From Glaciozyma antarctica PI12 (taxonomy: Eukaryota; Basidiomycota; Microbotryomycetes; Kriegeriales; Camptobasidiaceae), in the NCBI GenBank assembly GCA_002917775.1, contig KZ627153.1:1095241-1159240 (forward strand): a DNA stretch of 64,000 nucleotides, read 5' to 3'. Under the pieces are notes generated by a model. That model did no database searches and had not been told where the DNA came from. It saw nothing but the letters and a program-made list of their open reading frames with translations. Made by a program: the position numbers and the translations under genes. Shown here piece after piece: positions 54,014-64,000 of the stretch; the stretch's first letter is position 1; every line of letters begins with the position of its first letter.

Positions 54014-54910
54014 CTAGACCAGAAGAACGGATCCCTTACATGCGAATGCTATGCTAATGCGACCACTTCCGAATACAAGCTCAAAAAATATCCCAGCGAG
54101 AAGATTGTCCCCTCGCACCGGACTCCCCCTCGTCAAGATCGCGCCCGGCCCTCGGCGGATGAGCAAGACCAGCGTGCTGAACGTCGTTCCCGCCTGGAAG
54201 ACTCCGCCAGGTGTCGTCCGTTTGTCGACGACGAACGCTTGAGGCTTGGGGAGGGGGAACCACGGGGTGAAGCAAGCGGGAGATTCGACACCGCCAAAGT
54301 GGGCCTTCTTCGCGTTGTTGAGAGTGAGAGTGATGTTGGCGTAGGCTGCGACACCGATGGCGTACTGCGAGCAAAGATTAGCGAGAGTAGAGGAATGGAG
54401 AGGGGAGGACTCACGCCAAAGTAGCGTGTCAGGCCCGAGGAGAAGACATTGCTCGAGACGACGCCTCGCTACGTTCGCGCGTCGGTGACATGGTAAGTTC
54501 CCCAGGTCATCGAACTCTGCAGGTACATTCAATCAGCCACTGTGAAAGCCGAAAGGAGAAGAAAGGACTCACGATAGCGATGCTGAGCTTGATAAAGTCA
54601 CTTCGAGCAGTGGTGGTGTCCTGCGAGACGACGACGCCGGCGTAGCTCCTTACGAAACTGCCCCAATCAACCATATTGATACCTCCCATGAGCTGGCGAG
54701 TAGCACTGACGATACTGCCCATCGAAAGACATCAGCTCAGGCTCCTCTCCCGCGGAACAGGGATCCTCACGTGTTGCGGAGAATCTGCGAACCAGGAGCT
54801 CCGAAGATGACGATACCGCCGGCCTGCGCTTCAGTTAGCGAAAGGCAACTTGAAGAAGCTGGGGGGACGTCACGGTGGCATCGGTGATGGTGTTGCCTCG
54901 CACCAAGCTA
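54014..54910 (-). pseudogene. Right-handed beta-helix protein fragment with an in-frame stop
   Basis: Exons read LVRGNTITDAT, GGIVIFGAPGSQILRN, TIVSATRQLMGGINMVDWGS, YAGVVVSQDTTTARSDFIKL, SSMTWGTYHVTDART, then GVVSSNVFSSGLTRYFG and YAIGVAAYANITLTLNNAKK. These short N/V/I-rich turns are typical of the pectin-lyase-like parallel beta-helix fold of secreted proteins. A TAG interrupts the frame after DART (about 54475), and a stop lies directly upstream of the first exon with no signal peptide. The copy is therefore 5'-truncated and broken. It ends at about 54014 after GIFFELVFGSGRIS. The enzyme class cannot be assigned. Confidence 0.5.
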
Positions 54911-55624
54911 GTTTAGCAGGCTGCGAGTTGATCAACCACCTTCCCGATGGCGTTGCGCGCGCCGCGAGAGCTCGAGAGAGAGAGGCGACGGTTACCCCGG
55001 GCGACCTCTGCGAGGCTCAGTCCGCCGTTGTGCTGTCCCAGAGGCGTGCGGGAAAACGGCCGCACAGCTTTAGAATAGCTCGAGCGCCGGAGAAGGCTGT
55101 GCAGGTCTTGCCAGGCAAGGACGGCAAGAGGGCGGAGAGGAGTGGCTTCGGAACGAGGAACCAATAGACTGCACGCCGAGCAAGCAGCACAGCAAGAGCA
55201 GGGTGTGTGGCGAAGCGAGAGCACTCTCCCTGACGACGGGCCTGAGCAGCCAGGCGTGAACCCCCTCTCCCCCACCTCCCTCACCACCTACTCGCAGCTC
55301 CCCTTTCCCGTGGCGAGTCGCTTTCCCAGCTACCCTCGGTGAAAGCGTCCATCTCGCTACACCCGCAGGCTCAAGAAGCGTTTTCGCGCGCATGGGAAAG
55401 AGAGAGGAGGATCGTCGTCGTCGTCGTCGAAGAGCCGTTGAGGTTCTGTAGAGGCAACCAGAGCTGAGCAGCGTGTAAGCTATCTCCCCGTCCATTCGCA
55501 TACGATCCAGGCAATGCATTCCCACTCCCACTCGTGCCCGCGCCTGCTGTCCCTCCCCACCCCTCCACACCCCTCCCCACCCCTCCTCCACCCCAGTTCC
55601 GCTCCACCATTGCACCAGTAGCGC
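54911..55624. other. Region without a recognised gene
   Basis: Possibly contains decayed upstream parts of the beta-helix gene; no exon could be defended. A GTC repeat lies at about 55412-55428. Confidence 0.35.
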
Positions 55625-56108
55625 TCAGGCGTACGGCAGTAACCTTCTTAGGAGCTTCTTCTCGATCGGGCGCGCAAACGCTGGTTGCCCGAGACGGTTC
55701 AGGCGTGTCGGGGAGAGGTGGCCGTTCAGGTGAACTTTGCCCGCTTTACTCTGCGCGGGAGAACGAGGCGTTAGCTTGGACCTCCAAGCCTGTAATAGAG
55801 CATTTGCAGGCAGTGTGGGACGGGGGAGGAGACGAAGGGAGGGAGGGAGGACCCCGATGGAAGGAGGGGAAGAGCCTACGCACCCGCTTGAAGTTGCCAT
55901 TGGCGACGACGAGCCACCGCTTTGCTGCGCCCTTGTGTGTCTTGAGCTTGGTCTTTGTAGGCTTGCGGAGGAGGAGAGCTGGGAGGGAGGTGGAGAAGGG
56001 GCGGAGGAAGTGCGAGGAGAGGAGGGAGGAGGAAGGGACGAGGAGGGACGGGAGAGGACGGGCGAAGGAAGGGACGAGGAACCGTGGCAGTTGTCGCAGG
56101 AACGACAT
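55625..56108 (-). CDS. Mitochondrial large-subunit ribosomal protein bL35m
   Basis: A component of the mitochondrial 54S subunit. ATG 56108 gives a mitochondrial targeting sequence (MSFLRQLPRFLVPSFARPLP, Arg/Ser-rich, no acidic residues), then the bL35 signature KTKLKTHKGAAKRWLVVANG and NFKR. An intron of about 135 nt (55742-55876; donor GTGCGT, acceptor CAG) joins to SKAGKVHLNGHLSPTRLNRL and GQPAFARPIEKKLLRRLLPY. The stop is at 55625. The motif order matches bacterial L35 (K-x-KTHKGAAKRFK ... GKxGK-x-HL). An upstream in-frame ATG at 56240 would add a Ser-rich extension; I prefer 56108 because it starts directly at the presequence. Confidence 0.85.
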
Positions 56109-56357
56109 CGAGAGAGGAGTAGAGGAGAGTGGATCGGGGGAGAGAGGAGGTGTAGCCTCGAAGTTGGCTGAGGGAGACGACGTTGAGGAGCGCGCGAGGG
56201 CGCCGACCGAGTTCGTCTTTCGTCCCTCTCCAGTCTCCACCGACGGCGCGCTGCACGAAAGAACTCAGGCTTAGCTGAGCCCAGGAGTGGGCTCTCCCTG
56301 CGCGAGCACTGACTTGCGACGTCGCTGCTGGCTCTTCTCATCAGCTCTCTTCACAGG

Positions 56358-57112
56358 ATCCGACTCGGAGCTGCCAGTGCTTTGCTGCTTGGATACGCCG
56401 AGTCACCAGGCCGTATGATGGAAGGAGTTTGTGGGAGAAGCTCCAGGAACACAAGGTGCGTCTCTGCGTGCTGTGGTGACGGGGGGAGGGCGTGTGGCAG
56501 CTGGGAGGACTGGGCGAGCTGGAGGCGCGTGGACTGGCTCTACCTTTGACTCGTTCACCGGACCTGCTCCCGCTGCTCGTTTGGAGGGCGCTAGGCGTCC
56601 GTCGGGATTATCCGAGCTCTCGAGGAGAGTCTGCCGGAAGGACCGGAGGAAGTCTTGCTACTTGCGAGGGAGGCGACCTCGGGAGGAGCCACCTGCCGCA
56701 CCTGCCAGACTTCTTGTTCCTCCGGAGCAGGAGCTCTGGTATGCACGATACCTGGAGCAGTCTTTTGCAGCTGCAGCCGGCCAAGATTGCACCTTCAGCT
56801 CCATCACTCCTCGATTTGACGCGAACAGCGGCTCGACCTCGGCTCGCCAGCTGCTGTGGAACCAAAGCTCACACTTTTGCAGCTACTGACTCCTCTACAT
56901 CCACAGGAAAAGAAGCAGGAAGCCTTCGACGAGCAGATCAAGTTCAGTGCGTCCTCCCCTCACCCCTCCTTCTTCGCCTGCTAACGTTCAACTGCAGAGA
57001 ACCAGTTCCGCGCGCTCGACGAGGACGAAATCCCATTCCTTGACTCTCTCGTCGACGAGCAAAAAGCAGCAAATTAAGGACGAGCTCGCTTCGTTCCGCA
57101 AGTGCGTCCTTC
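56358..57112 (+). CDS. NIP30/FAM192A (PSME3IP1)-like protein, partial model
   Basis: Exons read TRPYDGRSLWEKLQEHK (ending about 56455, donor GTGCGT), then EKKQEAFDEQIKFKN (56907-56943) and QFRALDEDEIPFLDSLVDEQ (from 56998). This matches the NIP30 N-terminal domain consensus, in which SLYERLQEQK and KKQQEYEEQFKFKN precede a GLDEDE-x3-FL motif. The human member is a nuclear partner of the PA28-gamma proteasome activator. The first intron is about 450 nt, long for this window. The frame slips by one at AAATT (about 57075), before IKDELASFR, probably an A-run error. The start codon and the 3' end were not resolved. Confidence 0.65.
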
Positions 57113-57365
57113 GGCCGCTTCCACGCAGGGTGAACAGGGTGCTGGTAGTGGAGGTGAGGTTGCTGCTGGAGCTGGGGAGGAGTGCGTGAGAGGAGGTGGC
57201 AGGACGAATCTCCCTGACAGCTGCTGTCTCGCGGGGACACCGACAACTAAGGCAGCAGAGGCTTTGAACAGCTCTAACGCGCTCTTGCAGCTATCAACCA
57301 ACTCCCAGCACCTCGTTCCTTCCCACTAACCCTCCTCCCCGCCACCTCGACTCTCTTCGCGCAGG

Positions 57366-58803
57366 ACCCGACAAGCCGCTCTTCCAACAGTCCGAGACGG
57401 AACTGGCAGCTGTTCTCTCCCCCGTCCCAGCATCGGACAAAGTAGCGCGTTGGAGGAAGCAGGAGCTCGCGCGGGCAGTGGGTGCGGTGGGAGAGGAGGT
57501 CGAGAGCTTCAGGCAGCCTGGGTTCGGGGGGATGTGAGTGCTATCTCGCTGCTGTGGGGGGGACACTAGCTGCTCGTCTGCACGCCTGCAGCCACTTCCC
57601 GCCGTCTAGGTTTCCGCTCTTCAGCAACGCCGGCCCCTCCGCCGCCCTCGACGACGCTGGCAGCTCATATCCTCGCCGCCCTCGCCTTCCCGACACCATC
57701 TCCCACTCCTCCGCCTACATCCGCTGCCCCCTCCGCCTGCGATTCCGACGCTTTCTTTACCTTCTTTCTCGATTCTCACGCCCCTCCCCGTGCCCCGACG
57801 TCCCCTCTCCCTCTTCCTCACCGGGCCCCCTCTCCCTCCCCTCTTCTCACCTCAAGCCGTTTACCCCTCCACCCACCTCGACCTACACTCCCAATCACTT
57901 AAGCGGCAACTCATTCTTCACCCTCGAGGTATCGCCTCCGGCCAAGGCTCAGCGCATGGCGCTCGACGCGCAGACTCGTCTCACGGAGAGCCAGCGCGCG
58001 AGGGAGAGCTCGACGCTTGGGAAGCTCGGGGTTGAGAGCCCTATGAAGAAGATCAGGCTCAAGGGGAGCGAAAGCGCGAGTACGGATGGGACTGCGAGGG
58101 AGGGGACTCGGCGGGGAGCGGGGAGGATGGGCGAGGCGAATGCTGCGTTCTCGAGTGATCTCGTTGCGAAGGAGGAGGGGACCCATAGCAGATGTCGTGG
58201 AGCGAGTTGACGAGGCTGACGAGCAGGATCTCGACCTCTCCGGTGAGTCCTTCCTCGTTCCTCGCTCCGCGCACCTGACGAACCCCTGCGACTGCTAGCG
58301 AATATGCTGACGATCAGGATATCGACCTCGCTGGTGAGTGCTTCCTCGCTCCTCGTTCCTCGCAGCTACTGCCCCTCCGCGTCGTCTGTTCAAGAAACGA
58401 TCGGGATCCGACGGGTTGGCGGGTCGTTGGGGGTGAGCTGCGAGCAAGACGGAGATTTGGGGGAGGTACGAGGAGGAGAACAAGGAAATAACGGCGCATC
58501 GAACAGCTTGCGGATTGCGAGTCCAACGTGCAGAAGCTCGTTGAACTCGAGCGCCACGAGCAGCTCACAAAACTCGTTTGCCAGTCGTTTTCGCGGCCAA
58601 CGTCCCTCCCTCTTACGACTCTCGCCGCAAAGGCACCACACTTCTTAAACACCTCTACAAACTCCAAGCCAGCTCCGCCAAAGCCTGAGCATCTACCTCC
58701 CCCGTCCGTCACTCGACCAGCCCCCCCTCCTCCTCACACGATCGCTCCGCCTCCAACACCGACGCCGGCGTGGGTGGCGCATCTGCAACGTGCGGGGATT
58801 TAG
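57366..58803 (+). CDS. Uncharacterised protein with acidic repeat exons and coiled-coil end
   Basis: Coding-like segments are GPDKPLFQQSETELAAVLS, KVARWRKQELARAVGAVGEE, HLSGNSFFTLEVSPPAKAQR and SSTLGKLGVESPMKKIRLKG. Two similar acidic exons follow (EADEQDLDLS and YADDQDIDLA, each before a GGTGAGT donor), then RRLFKKRSGSDG. A helical stretch IEQLADCESNVQKLVELERH leads to EQLTKLVCQSFSRPTSLPLT and a Pro-rich tail ending at TAG 58803. Whether this is one gene, and whether it continues the NIP30-like gene, is unclear because several frame changes are unresolved. No family name can be given. Confidence 0.35.
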
Positions 58804-59110
58804 TACTCTCTTCCTCGTCGGAAACTCCTGCCGGCGCACCTTTCGACGTCCGACGAACCCGCTCCTCCCCCATCTCAGCGACCGACCACGAGTCAAAGAT
58901 CTGTCCCTGAAGATCAGCGAGCGTTCCTGAGGTGGCGAAAGAGGAGATGCATCTTAGCTGGGGGGACTGGAGGATGGGGAGGGGGGAGGGGAGAGGATGC
59001 GGACGCGCCTGCGAGGATGAAGTGACCGATCCAGAGGCGAGCGAGTGAGGAACGGTGTGGAACGCACGAAGGAGGGGATACGGCGCTTTGAGCAGCTGGT
59101 GCGCGAGCAT
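58709..59110 (-). CDS. Hypothetical protein with a mitochondrial-type N-terminus
   Basis: ATG 59110 gives MLAHQLLKAPYPLLR. A 54-nt intron (GTGCGT...CTCGCAG) joins to ARPHPLPSPLPILQSPQLRC and ISSFATSG, an Arg/Ser-rich, targeting-like N-terminus. TLADLQGQIFDSWSVAEMGE and an acidic tail follow, ending at about 58709. The 3' end overlaps the plus-strand gene by about 90 bp. No domain is recognised. Confidence 0.3.
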   Translation of the reverse strand: MLAHQLLKAPYPLLRAFHTVPHSLASGSVTSSSQARPHPLPSPLPILQSPQLRCISSFATSGTLADLQGQIFDSWSVAEMGEERVRRTSKGAPAGVSDEEESTKSPHVADAPPTPASVLEAERSCEEEGGLVE

Positions 59111-59947
59111 CGGCAAGGGCAGCACATTGGGCGAGTCAAGCAGTGGATAGCGTGCGAGCAGGAGCGCAGGGCAGCAGTTCCGAGCTTGAAAGGATGCCAC
59201 CTGGCGACGTGGCGACGTGGGCTCTCCAGCAGCAAGCTAACGGGAGGAGGATCGTATCAGCTCCCTCCCCGCCTTCCTCCTACCCACCGCTTGGACACTC
59301 ACTCGACTCAAGGAAGCTCGCTCCACTCCAACCTCTGAGGCCGACCCAGAGCTCCACGCTCCAACCCCGCGCGCACTCGCTGCAACCCCGCCTAACTGCC
59401 TGCTTCCTGCTGCTCTGGTGAGCTTTTGCCGTTCTGTGCCGTTCTCCTTCGTGCCTCGTTCGGCAGGCGTTCGGATTTCGGAGGTGCAAGTCCGAGTGCG
59501 AGTGCGATTCGAGGAGCGCTGGACGACGAGTAGACTGGTCGCACACTCTGGCAAGGTTCCTGAGCGTTCTAAAGCTGAAGTATAGTGGCGGCGGACGGGG
59601 TAGAGGGAGGAGCCTACGTGTTGGCTCAGACTGACTCTTGGCGGTGGACCCTTCCCTTCTTCTTCTCAGTCTGCTCAACCGCTTCTCGACGACACGTACG
59701 ACTTGAGATCAAGACCTTCAACAACAGCAGGTTTTGACAGCTTAGAGCTCCCTCGTACGTCTCTTTCGCTCCCTCCCGTTGCTCCTGAGCTAGTCACTCA
59801 ACAATAAACATCCTCAGGACCAGAGAACCATACGACCTCTACCTAGATCCTCTCACCTCCCCCTCCCCCTCCCGTCTTCGGCTCCATCCGATCCGCCCTC
59901 CGCCCTCTTCGCCTCGTTCGCCCCCCTCTCACGTCAACAAGCCACAG
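59111..59947. other. Intergenic region, divergent promoters
   Basis: Lies between the minus-strand hypothetical gene and the plus-strand coiled-coil gene, so it probably carries both promoters. No other feature was seen. Confidence 0.35.
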
Positions 59948-60973
59948 ATGGCCAACCAGCCCGTGCGTGGATACACTCTCCAGCTTCTCCTCTCTCCGTA
60001 CTGACGCCTTCGACCTCATCTGCAGCACTTGTCGGCGGTGGAAATCAACGCCGAGCTCCTCGAAGCCCTCCAGGACACCCGCCGGCAGCTCCAAGAGGCC
60101 GGTCGAGGCCGTCGCGTCCTCTCTCGGATGTTGGACACGTTCCAAACTATCCTACACAACGCCGAGGACGTCGACAACGCTCATATGGCGCAGCAGCGGG
60201 ACGAGGCGGTTGCGGAGTCGTTCCAGTTGCGCGAGAGGATTCGGGAGCTGGAGCTGGAGAAGGTCGAGGAGACGACGGCGTCGGCGAGGAAGGACGCGGC
60301 GGTTGCCGAGCTCGTAAGTCGTCGCTCAGGATCCCTTCTGCGAGCTCGCTGACCTCTCCTTGTCTTCCCGAGAGCTGAGGGCGCGGAACTCCAGGCGCAG
60401 CTCGTGAGGACGGAGGACGTAGTGCAGGCGCGTAACGACCTCGTCAACACCCGCGTGCGTCTCCCGCTGCTACAAACCTCCCCCCACACGCATGCGCTGA
60501 CCCTTTCTGCTCGCAGGACCTCGAGATCCGAACCCTCGAAGCCCAACTGGCGGAGTCCACCAACGTCGAGCTCACTCAGCGCCAGAAGCTGGAGCGTGTT
60601 CAGGCGGAGCGTGACCAGCTGGTGAGTCGTCGTTTGGAGGATCTCTTCCAAACCCTCACTGATGATCCCTTTTCTTTTCTCAAAGGAGCAGACCATCACC
60701 GCGATTGACGCCGACGTCGCAGCTCTCAACCTCGCCAACACCACCGTCACCAACGATTACAGAGATGCTGCCGTGCTGCTCTGGGCACGGATTGTCGAGC
60801 TCGAGATTGAACGCGACGGTGCTAGGGCGGACACAGCGTGGGCTAATGAGGAAGCCGAGGCGGCTGGAGCGCTGGCGAGGGGGGGGAGGGTTGGTGGTCC
60901 TCAACAACGTCCTTTAACCGCATGGTGGCGGGGGGAGGCATGGGGTGTAAGGGTGAACTTGGAGGGGGTTTGA
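59948..60973 (+). CDS. Coiled-coil protein, function unknown
   Basis: A 15-nt first exon (MANQP, 59948-59962) is joined by a 63-nt intron to HLSAVEINAELLEALQDTRR. Almost the whole product is a long heptad-rich helix (RVLSRMLDTFQTILHNAEDV, RDEAVAESFQLRERIREL, LEIRTLEAQLAESTNVELTQ, RQKLERVQAERDQL, AAVLLWARIVELEIERDGAR) across five exons with short introns. It ends RGEAWGVRVNLEGV at 60973. It resembles many structural or tethering proteins, and coiled-coil similarity alone does not identify a family. Confidence 0.6.
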
Positions 60974-63012
60974 TAGGACGGTTTAATATACTTGGCTCGA
61001 GATTGAGACGCGAAGATGACAAGAGACTCGCGAGATGCTTCCAGCAAGCTGGAGAGCGTTCGAGCTGTCAAACCGAAGACGGGCTGCCAGTGGGAGAGGG
61101 CTCGGTAGCTGCGACGAACGAGGAGCGAAGGAGTCGCCAGTAAGGTTGATATCGTGCGTACCAGCGGCAAGAGGAGTGGCTATGACGGAGCAGGGTTTCG
61201 CGCGCAGTGATCAAGGAAGAGCCGAGGAGCAAGTTCAGCGGCGAGCTCGCAATCTTGAGTACGAGCCGCGAGATGAATAGCTGCGAGGAAGAACGAGCGA
61301 GGGTTAGGTACCTGTGTTCAAGGAGAACCGAAGGGATTTGATAACGGCGGGATATCGGCGGCGAGTCACAGGTTGCGGTAAATAAGCTTGTCGTGGAGAG
61401 CGATTGAGGAAGTTGAAGGAAGGTATCGAAGGGAGAAAGGAGCAGGGGAAGGAGGACGCGGAGGAGTCTGCGGGAGGAGGTCAGCCGCGCCCGTGGGTGG
61501 TAGGGCTGGCGCACCTTGTGCGGCGTGTCAACGAAGGCACTGTCAAAGCTCATGCTTGCCGATGTCAATATTTGCGCGCCGAGACGTGTCAGCTCTCGTT
61601 CCTCCCTTCGTGCATCACGCAAAGGAGCAAACTCACCTCGACGGTCCGGCGCCCATCCAACCTCCTCACGTTGTCCCACTCCGACACATCAGAGAAGTCA
61701 CTCCCCGCCAGGCGGTATCTGACCCGGAAGCAGGCAGCTGCAGTTCTCGTCAGCTTCTCTCCTGCGCGGTGTCGCTCCTTCGGGCGGACCTCGATCTGCT
61801 CATGCCGCATCAGCCTTCCTCTCTCATGCCCAGCTCACGAGCTCACCTCGTCACTGCTGCAAGACGTGCAGCGAGAAGGGCTCATCCTGCGTTCCCTATC
61901 AGCTCCATGATCGACTGTTCGAGCGCATCTTGACCAGCTTCTCCGAGAGCAGTCGCCAGGATTCGCCGAGGGGTCAGGGTGGCCTGCGCAGGCTCCTTAG
62001 GTAGATGAGCAGCACGTCAGCACGTTCGGCTCTAGCTCTGCCGCTTTGCGAGGAAGGAGGACTCACAAATCAACCGAGCGTTGGTCAACGACTCGGAGAG
62101 CTGTCGTGCCACGAGCGGGATCAGCTCCGTTCCCGCTTCACCCGCCTCGCAAGGCCGACTTACCCAGAAATAGCTTGAGTATACTGGAGCTGTTCTCAGC
62201 TCAGTTGGGCGTCGTGCGTTGGAGGAAGAAGCGGCGTACTAGGACGAACGAGTCGAGCTGGGAGCTGCTGGAGAGACCACAAGCCAGCCCGCCGTTCAAG
62301 CTACGATACGACGCGGATCCACGCTTAGCGTACGGAGCAGTAGTGCCGACCTCGGTCAGTAGTCGAACGTGTTGGTCAAGAAGGTAGTGGTCAAACGAAG
62401 AGGAGGCGCGAGCAGGTCCGCGAGCAGGTCTCTCTCGTCCTCGTCGGCAGCTCTCCCCCAGCCTTTCGCTGGAACCACCGGCACCATCTCTCCACTCTAC
62501 CTGCCCTCCTCCTGGACTCGGCGGACCCCACCTCTGTCGACGTCGACCGGCCAAGCTCGCTCCTTCCGTCCTCCGAGGTCGCTGACGCAGCTGCTGGCAG
62601 CTCTCGGCGGACAGGCCGCATTGAGCCCGCATTGAGTGTTGGTGCCTGGATTTCGATCTCAACTGGGACGTCGAGACCGGCCACCTTTGAGATCGCCTCT
62701 CGCTGAGCTGCCGAATACCTGGGTGAGCGTTGAGGATATCTCAACCCTGTCACGTCGGGGGACGCGGAGGGAGAGCAGGGAGGAGCAGCCTGAGGGACGA
62801 TAATCTGCAGAGGCGGAGGCGATTCAATCGCGGTGCCTGGTTCACGCCGGCTAGGCGAGAGTTAGCGTGGTATCCAGATGAGCTGCTGCAGGAGCTAGAG
62901 ATATAGCTTACCAGTTACTGTCGTCGCAATCAAGCGCGTTCGTCGAAGAGCGCGGAAGAGGGGGCAAGCTGAGGAAGCTGGTCGTATTCGAGGTTGCTAG
63001 CACGCTTGACGG
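60974..63012. other. 2-kb region without a recognised gene
   Basis: Open frames on both strands are short and Arg/Ser-rich. A few donor/acceptor-like signals occur but I could not chain any exons into a plausible product. Confidence 0.4.
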
Positions 63013-63035
63013 GTGTGCCTTACTCTAAAGCTCGA

Positions 63036-64000
63036 ATGTCGCGTGCAGTTGCAGCGTGAAGTCCAAACAGCGAGCGAGGTGAGGGAAGAGGAAGAGGAAC
63101 GCGGTCCGCGAACGCGCTCTTGTCCTCCGCCAGTCGCGCCCGGGTCAGCGCACAGTGAGTTCTCCCGCAAAGGAAGCGGAGAAGGGTTAGCTAACAGGTG
63201 TGAGCAGTGGCAGCACCGGTCGGCGCATCCCTCAGCTCCATCGCCTGCCTCCTCGACGTGACGCCTTCGACCATTCAGCTCCCGGCGCGGGAGCTTGGCC
63301 ATTCTCGTAGCGACGTTTGGAGAAGCCGTCGAGGATGAGATAGGAGACGAGGCGGGGAGCAAGTCGAGCGCGCGGTCAGGCGCGAAGGACGCCCAGAAGC
63401 GTTTGCTCAAGGCTTTCGAGACGGCGCTGAACGAGTTTGAGAAGCGCTGGGAGGAGCAGACGCGGGCGTTCGACAGCTGGGAGCTCCGGACCCCTCCCCT
63501 CGCTTCGACCTCCTCACGCGACCCGTATGCCGTCGAGTTCACCGCACCGAGGTCCTGGATCGACCATCTCCCTGACACCGATTCCGAAGCTGCCATTCTC
63601 GAATTCGTCGAGCTCCTTCTCGCCGACCCGTGCACTCTCGGCGCCGGGATTGCAACACTCGAAGGCAATGCTCTCACCTCTCTCCTCCCTCCACACTCCT
63701 ACACCAACTCCACTTCGCCCTTCCGATCCCTCTTTCACCTCGTCGCAGCCGCCAAAGGATCCGAGGCTGTCCTGGAACTCGCGTTGGGAGCTTGGGAGAC
63801 GGCGATACGGGAGATTGTAGAGCTCGCGGAACCAAGCTGAAGATGGNGAGAGTAAAGGGAAAGGGAAGGCCGGAGGCGGTACGCGGGAGAAGGAGCTCTT
63901 CTTGGTCGGGATGCTGGATCTGCTCGACTCGATGGGGTTGGAGGTCGGTTGCGTCGCGAGTGGGGAGTCGAAGGGGAATACGGGACCCCTCTCGCTGCAT
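63036..64000 (+). CDS. Uncharacterised protein, 3'-truncated by the window edge
   Basis: An exon with VQTASEVREEEEERGPRTRS and PPPVAPGSAH ends at about 63151. An intron (GTGAGT...GTGAGCAG, to about 63207) joins in phase to MAAPVGASLSSIACLLDVTP and STIQLPAREL. One base later in frame follows AILVATFGEAVEDEIGDEAG, then a helix RLLKAFETALNEFEKRWEEQ, WELRTPPLAST, AILEFVELLLADPCTLGAG and SLFHLVAAAKGSEAVLELAL. The frame reaches TGA 63840, but a coherent frame (EKELFLVGMLDLLDSMGLEV) continues in the last 110 bp. The TGA may therefore lie in an intron, and the gene runs out of the window. No family is recognised. Confidence 0.5.

Noticed and set aside
63013-63015. Apparent start of the last gene at 63013
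   Set aside because: The codon is GTG, not ATG; an upstream exon or the ATG at 63036 would have to supply the start.
1-64000. CRISPR arrays, bacterial operons, ribosome-binding sites, rRNA
   Set aside because: Intron-rich eukaryotic nuclear DNA; no regularly spaced repeats and no rRNA-like segments were seen.

Overview
The window looks like nuclear DNA of a basidiomycete yeast-like fungus. The best guess is Microbotryomycetes (Rhodotorula/Rhodosporidium/Leucosporidium type), inferred from style only. It is very GC-rich with pyrimidine/purine strand asymmetry. Genes are packed on both strands and broken by many 45-60 nt introns with GTGCGT/GTACGT/GTGAGT donors, CTAAC or CTGAC branch sites and CAG acceptors. 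Conserved eukaryotic genes (VDAC porin, mitochondrial bL35, NIP30/FAM192A-like, small heat-shock protein, KDM3-type JmjC demethylase) give the kingdom. Exon boundaries were read by eye, and CDS entries give outer limits that include introns.

Layout. 0-5 kb: a multi-pass membrane protein (+), then a decayed copy of its 3' end. 5.6-10.3 kb: an HSF-type factor and a KDM3-type histone demethylase, both minus. 10.6-13.8 kb: an F-box family gene and an O-methyltransferase, both plus. 14-20 kb: repeat-rich, with two F-box copies, an N gap and a MYND-gene relic. 20-26 kb: small HSP, VDAC and a MYND-finger gene, all minus. 26-31 kb: a second N gap with an F-box copy, then mostly unrecognised sequence and an F-box relic. 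31.5-34.3 kb: a Zn2Cys6 regulator. 34.3-38 kb: no recognisable gene. 38-46.5 kb: a class-3 lipase-like protein lacking the serine nucleophile, its truncated copy, an intact F-box gene, a membrane-anchored type-B carboxylesterase and a compact Zn2Cys6 regulator. 48-50 kb: a small basic protein and a small secreted protein. 50.4-53.8 kb: a Zn2Cys6 regulator paralogous to the 31.5 kb one. 54-55 kb: a broken beta-helix gene. 55.6-61 kb: bL35m, NIP30-like and coiled-coil genes. 63-64 kb: an uncharacterised gene running off the end.

Three themes stand out. (1) A dispersed family of about six F-box-like genes or relics shares an N-terminal F-box and a C-terminal L-x2-EC-x2-RGIELVF-like signature; two members share identical blocks in inverted orientation and both abut assembly gaps. 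(2) Splicing is unusual: a 2-nt micro-exon is needed to build the HxD iron-binding motif of the demethylase, other exons are 11-17 nt, several donors are GTTCGT, one intron is GC-AG, and one VDAC intron is 1.3 kb. (3) Duplicated and decayed gene fragments are common (membrane protein, MYND protein, lipase, F-box). Many conserved genes carry single-base frame breaks at homopolymers, which points to sequence error and means pseudogene calls need care.
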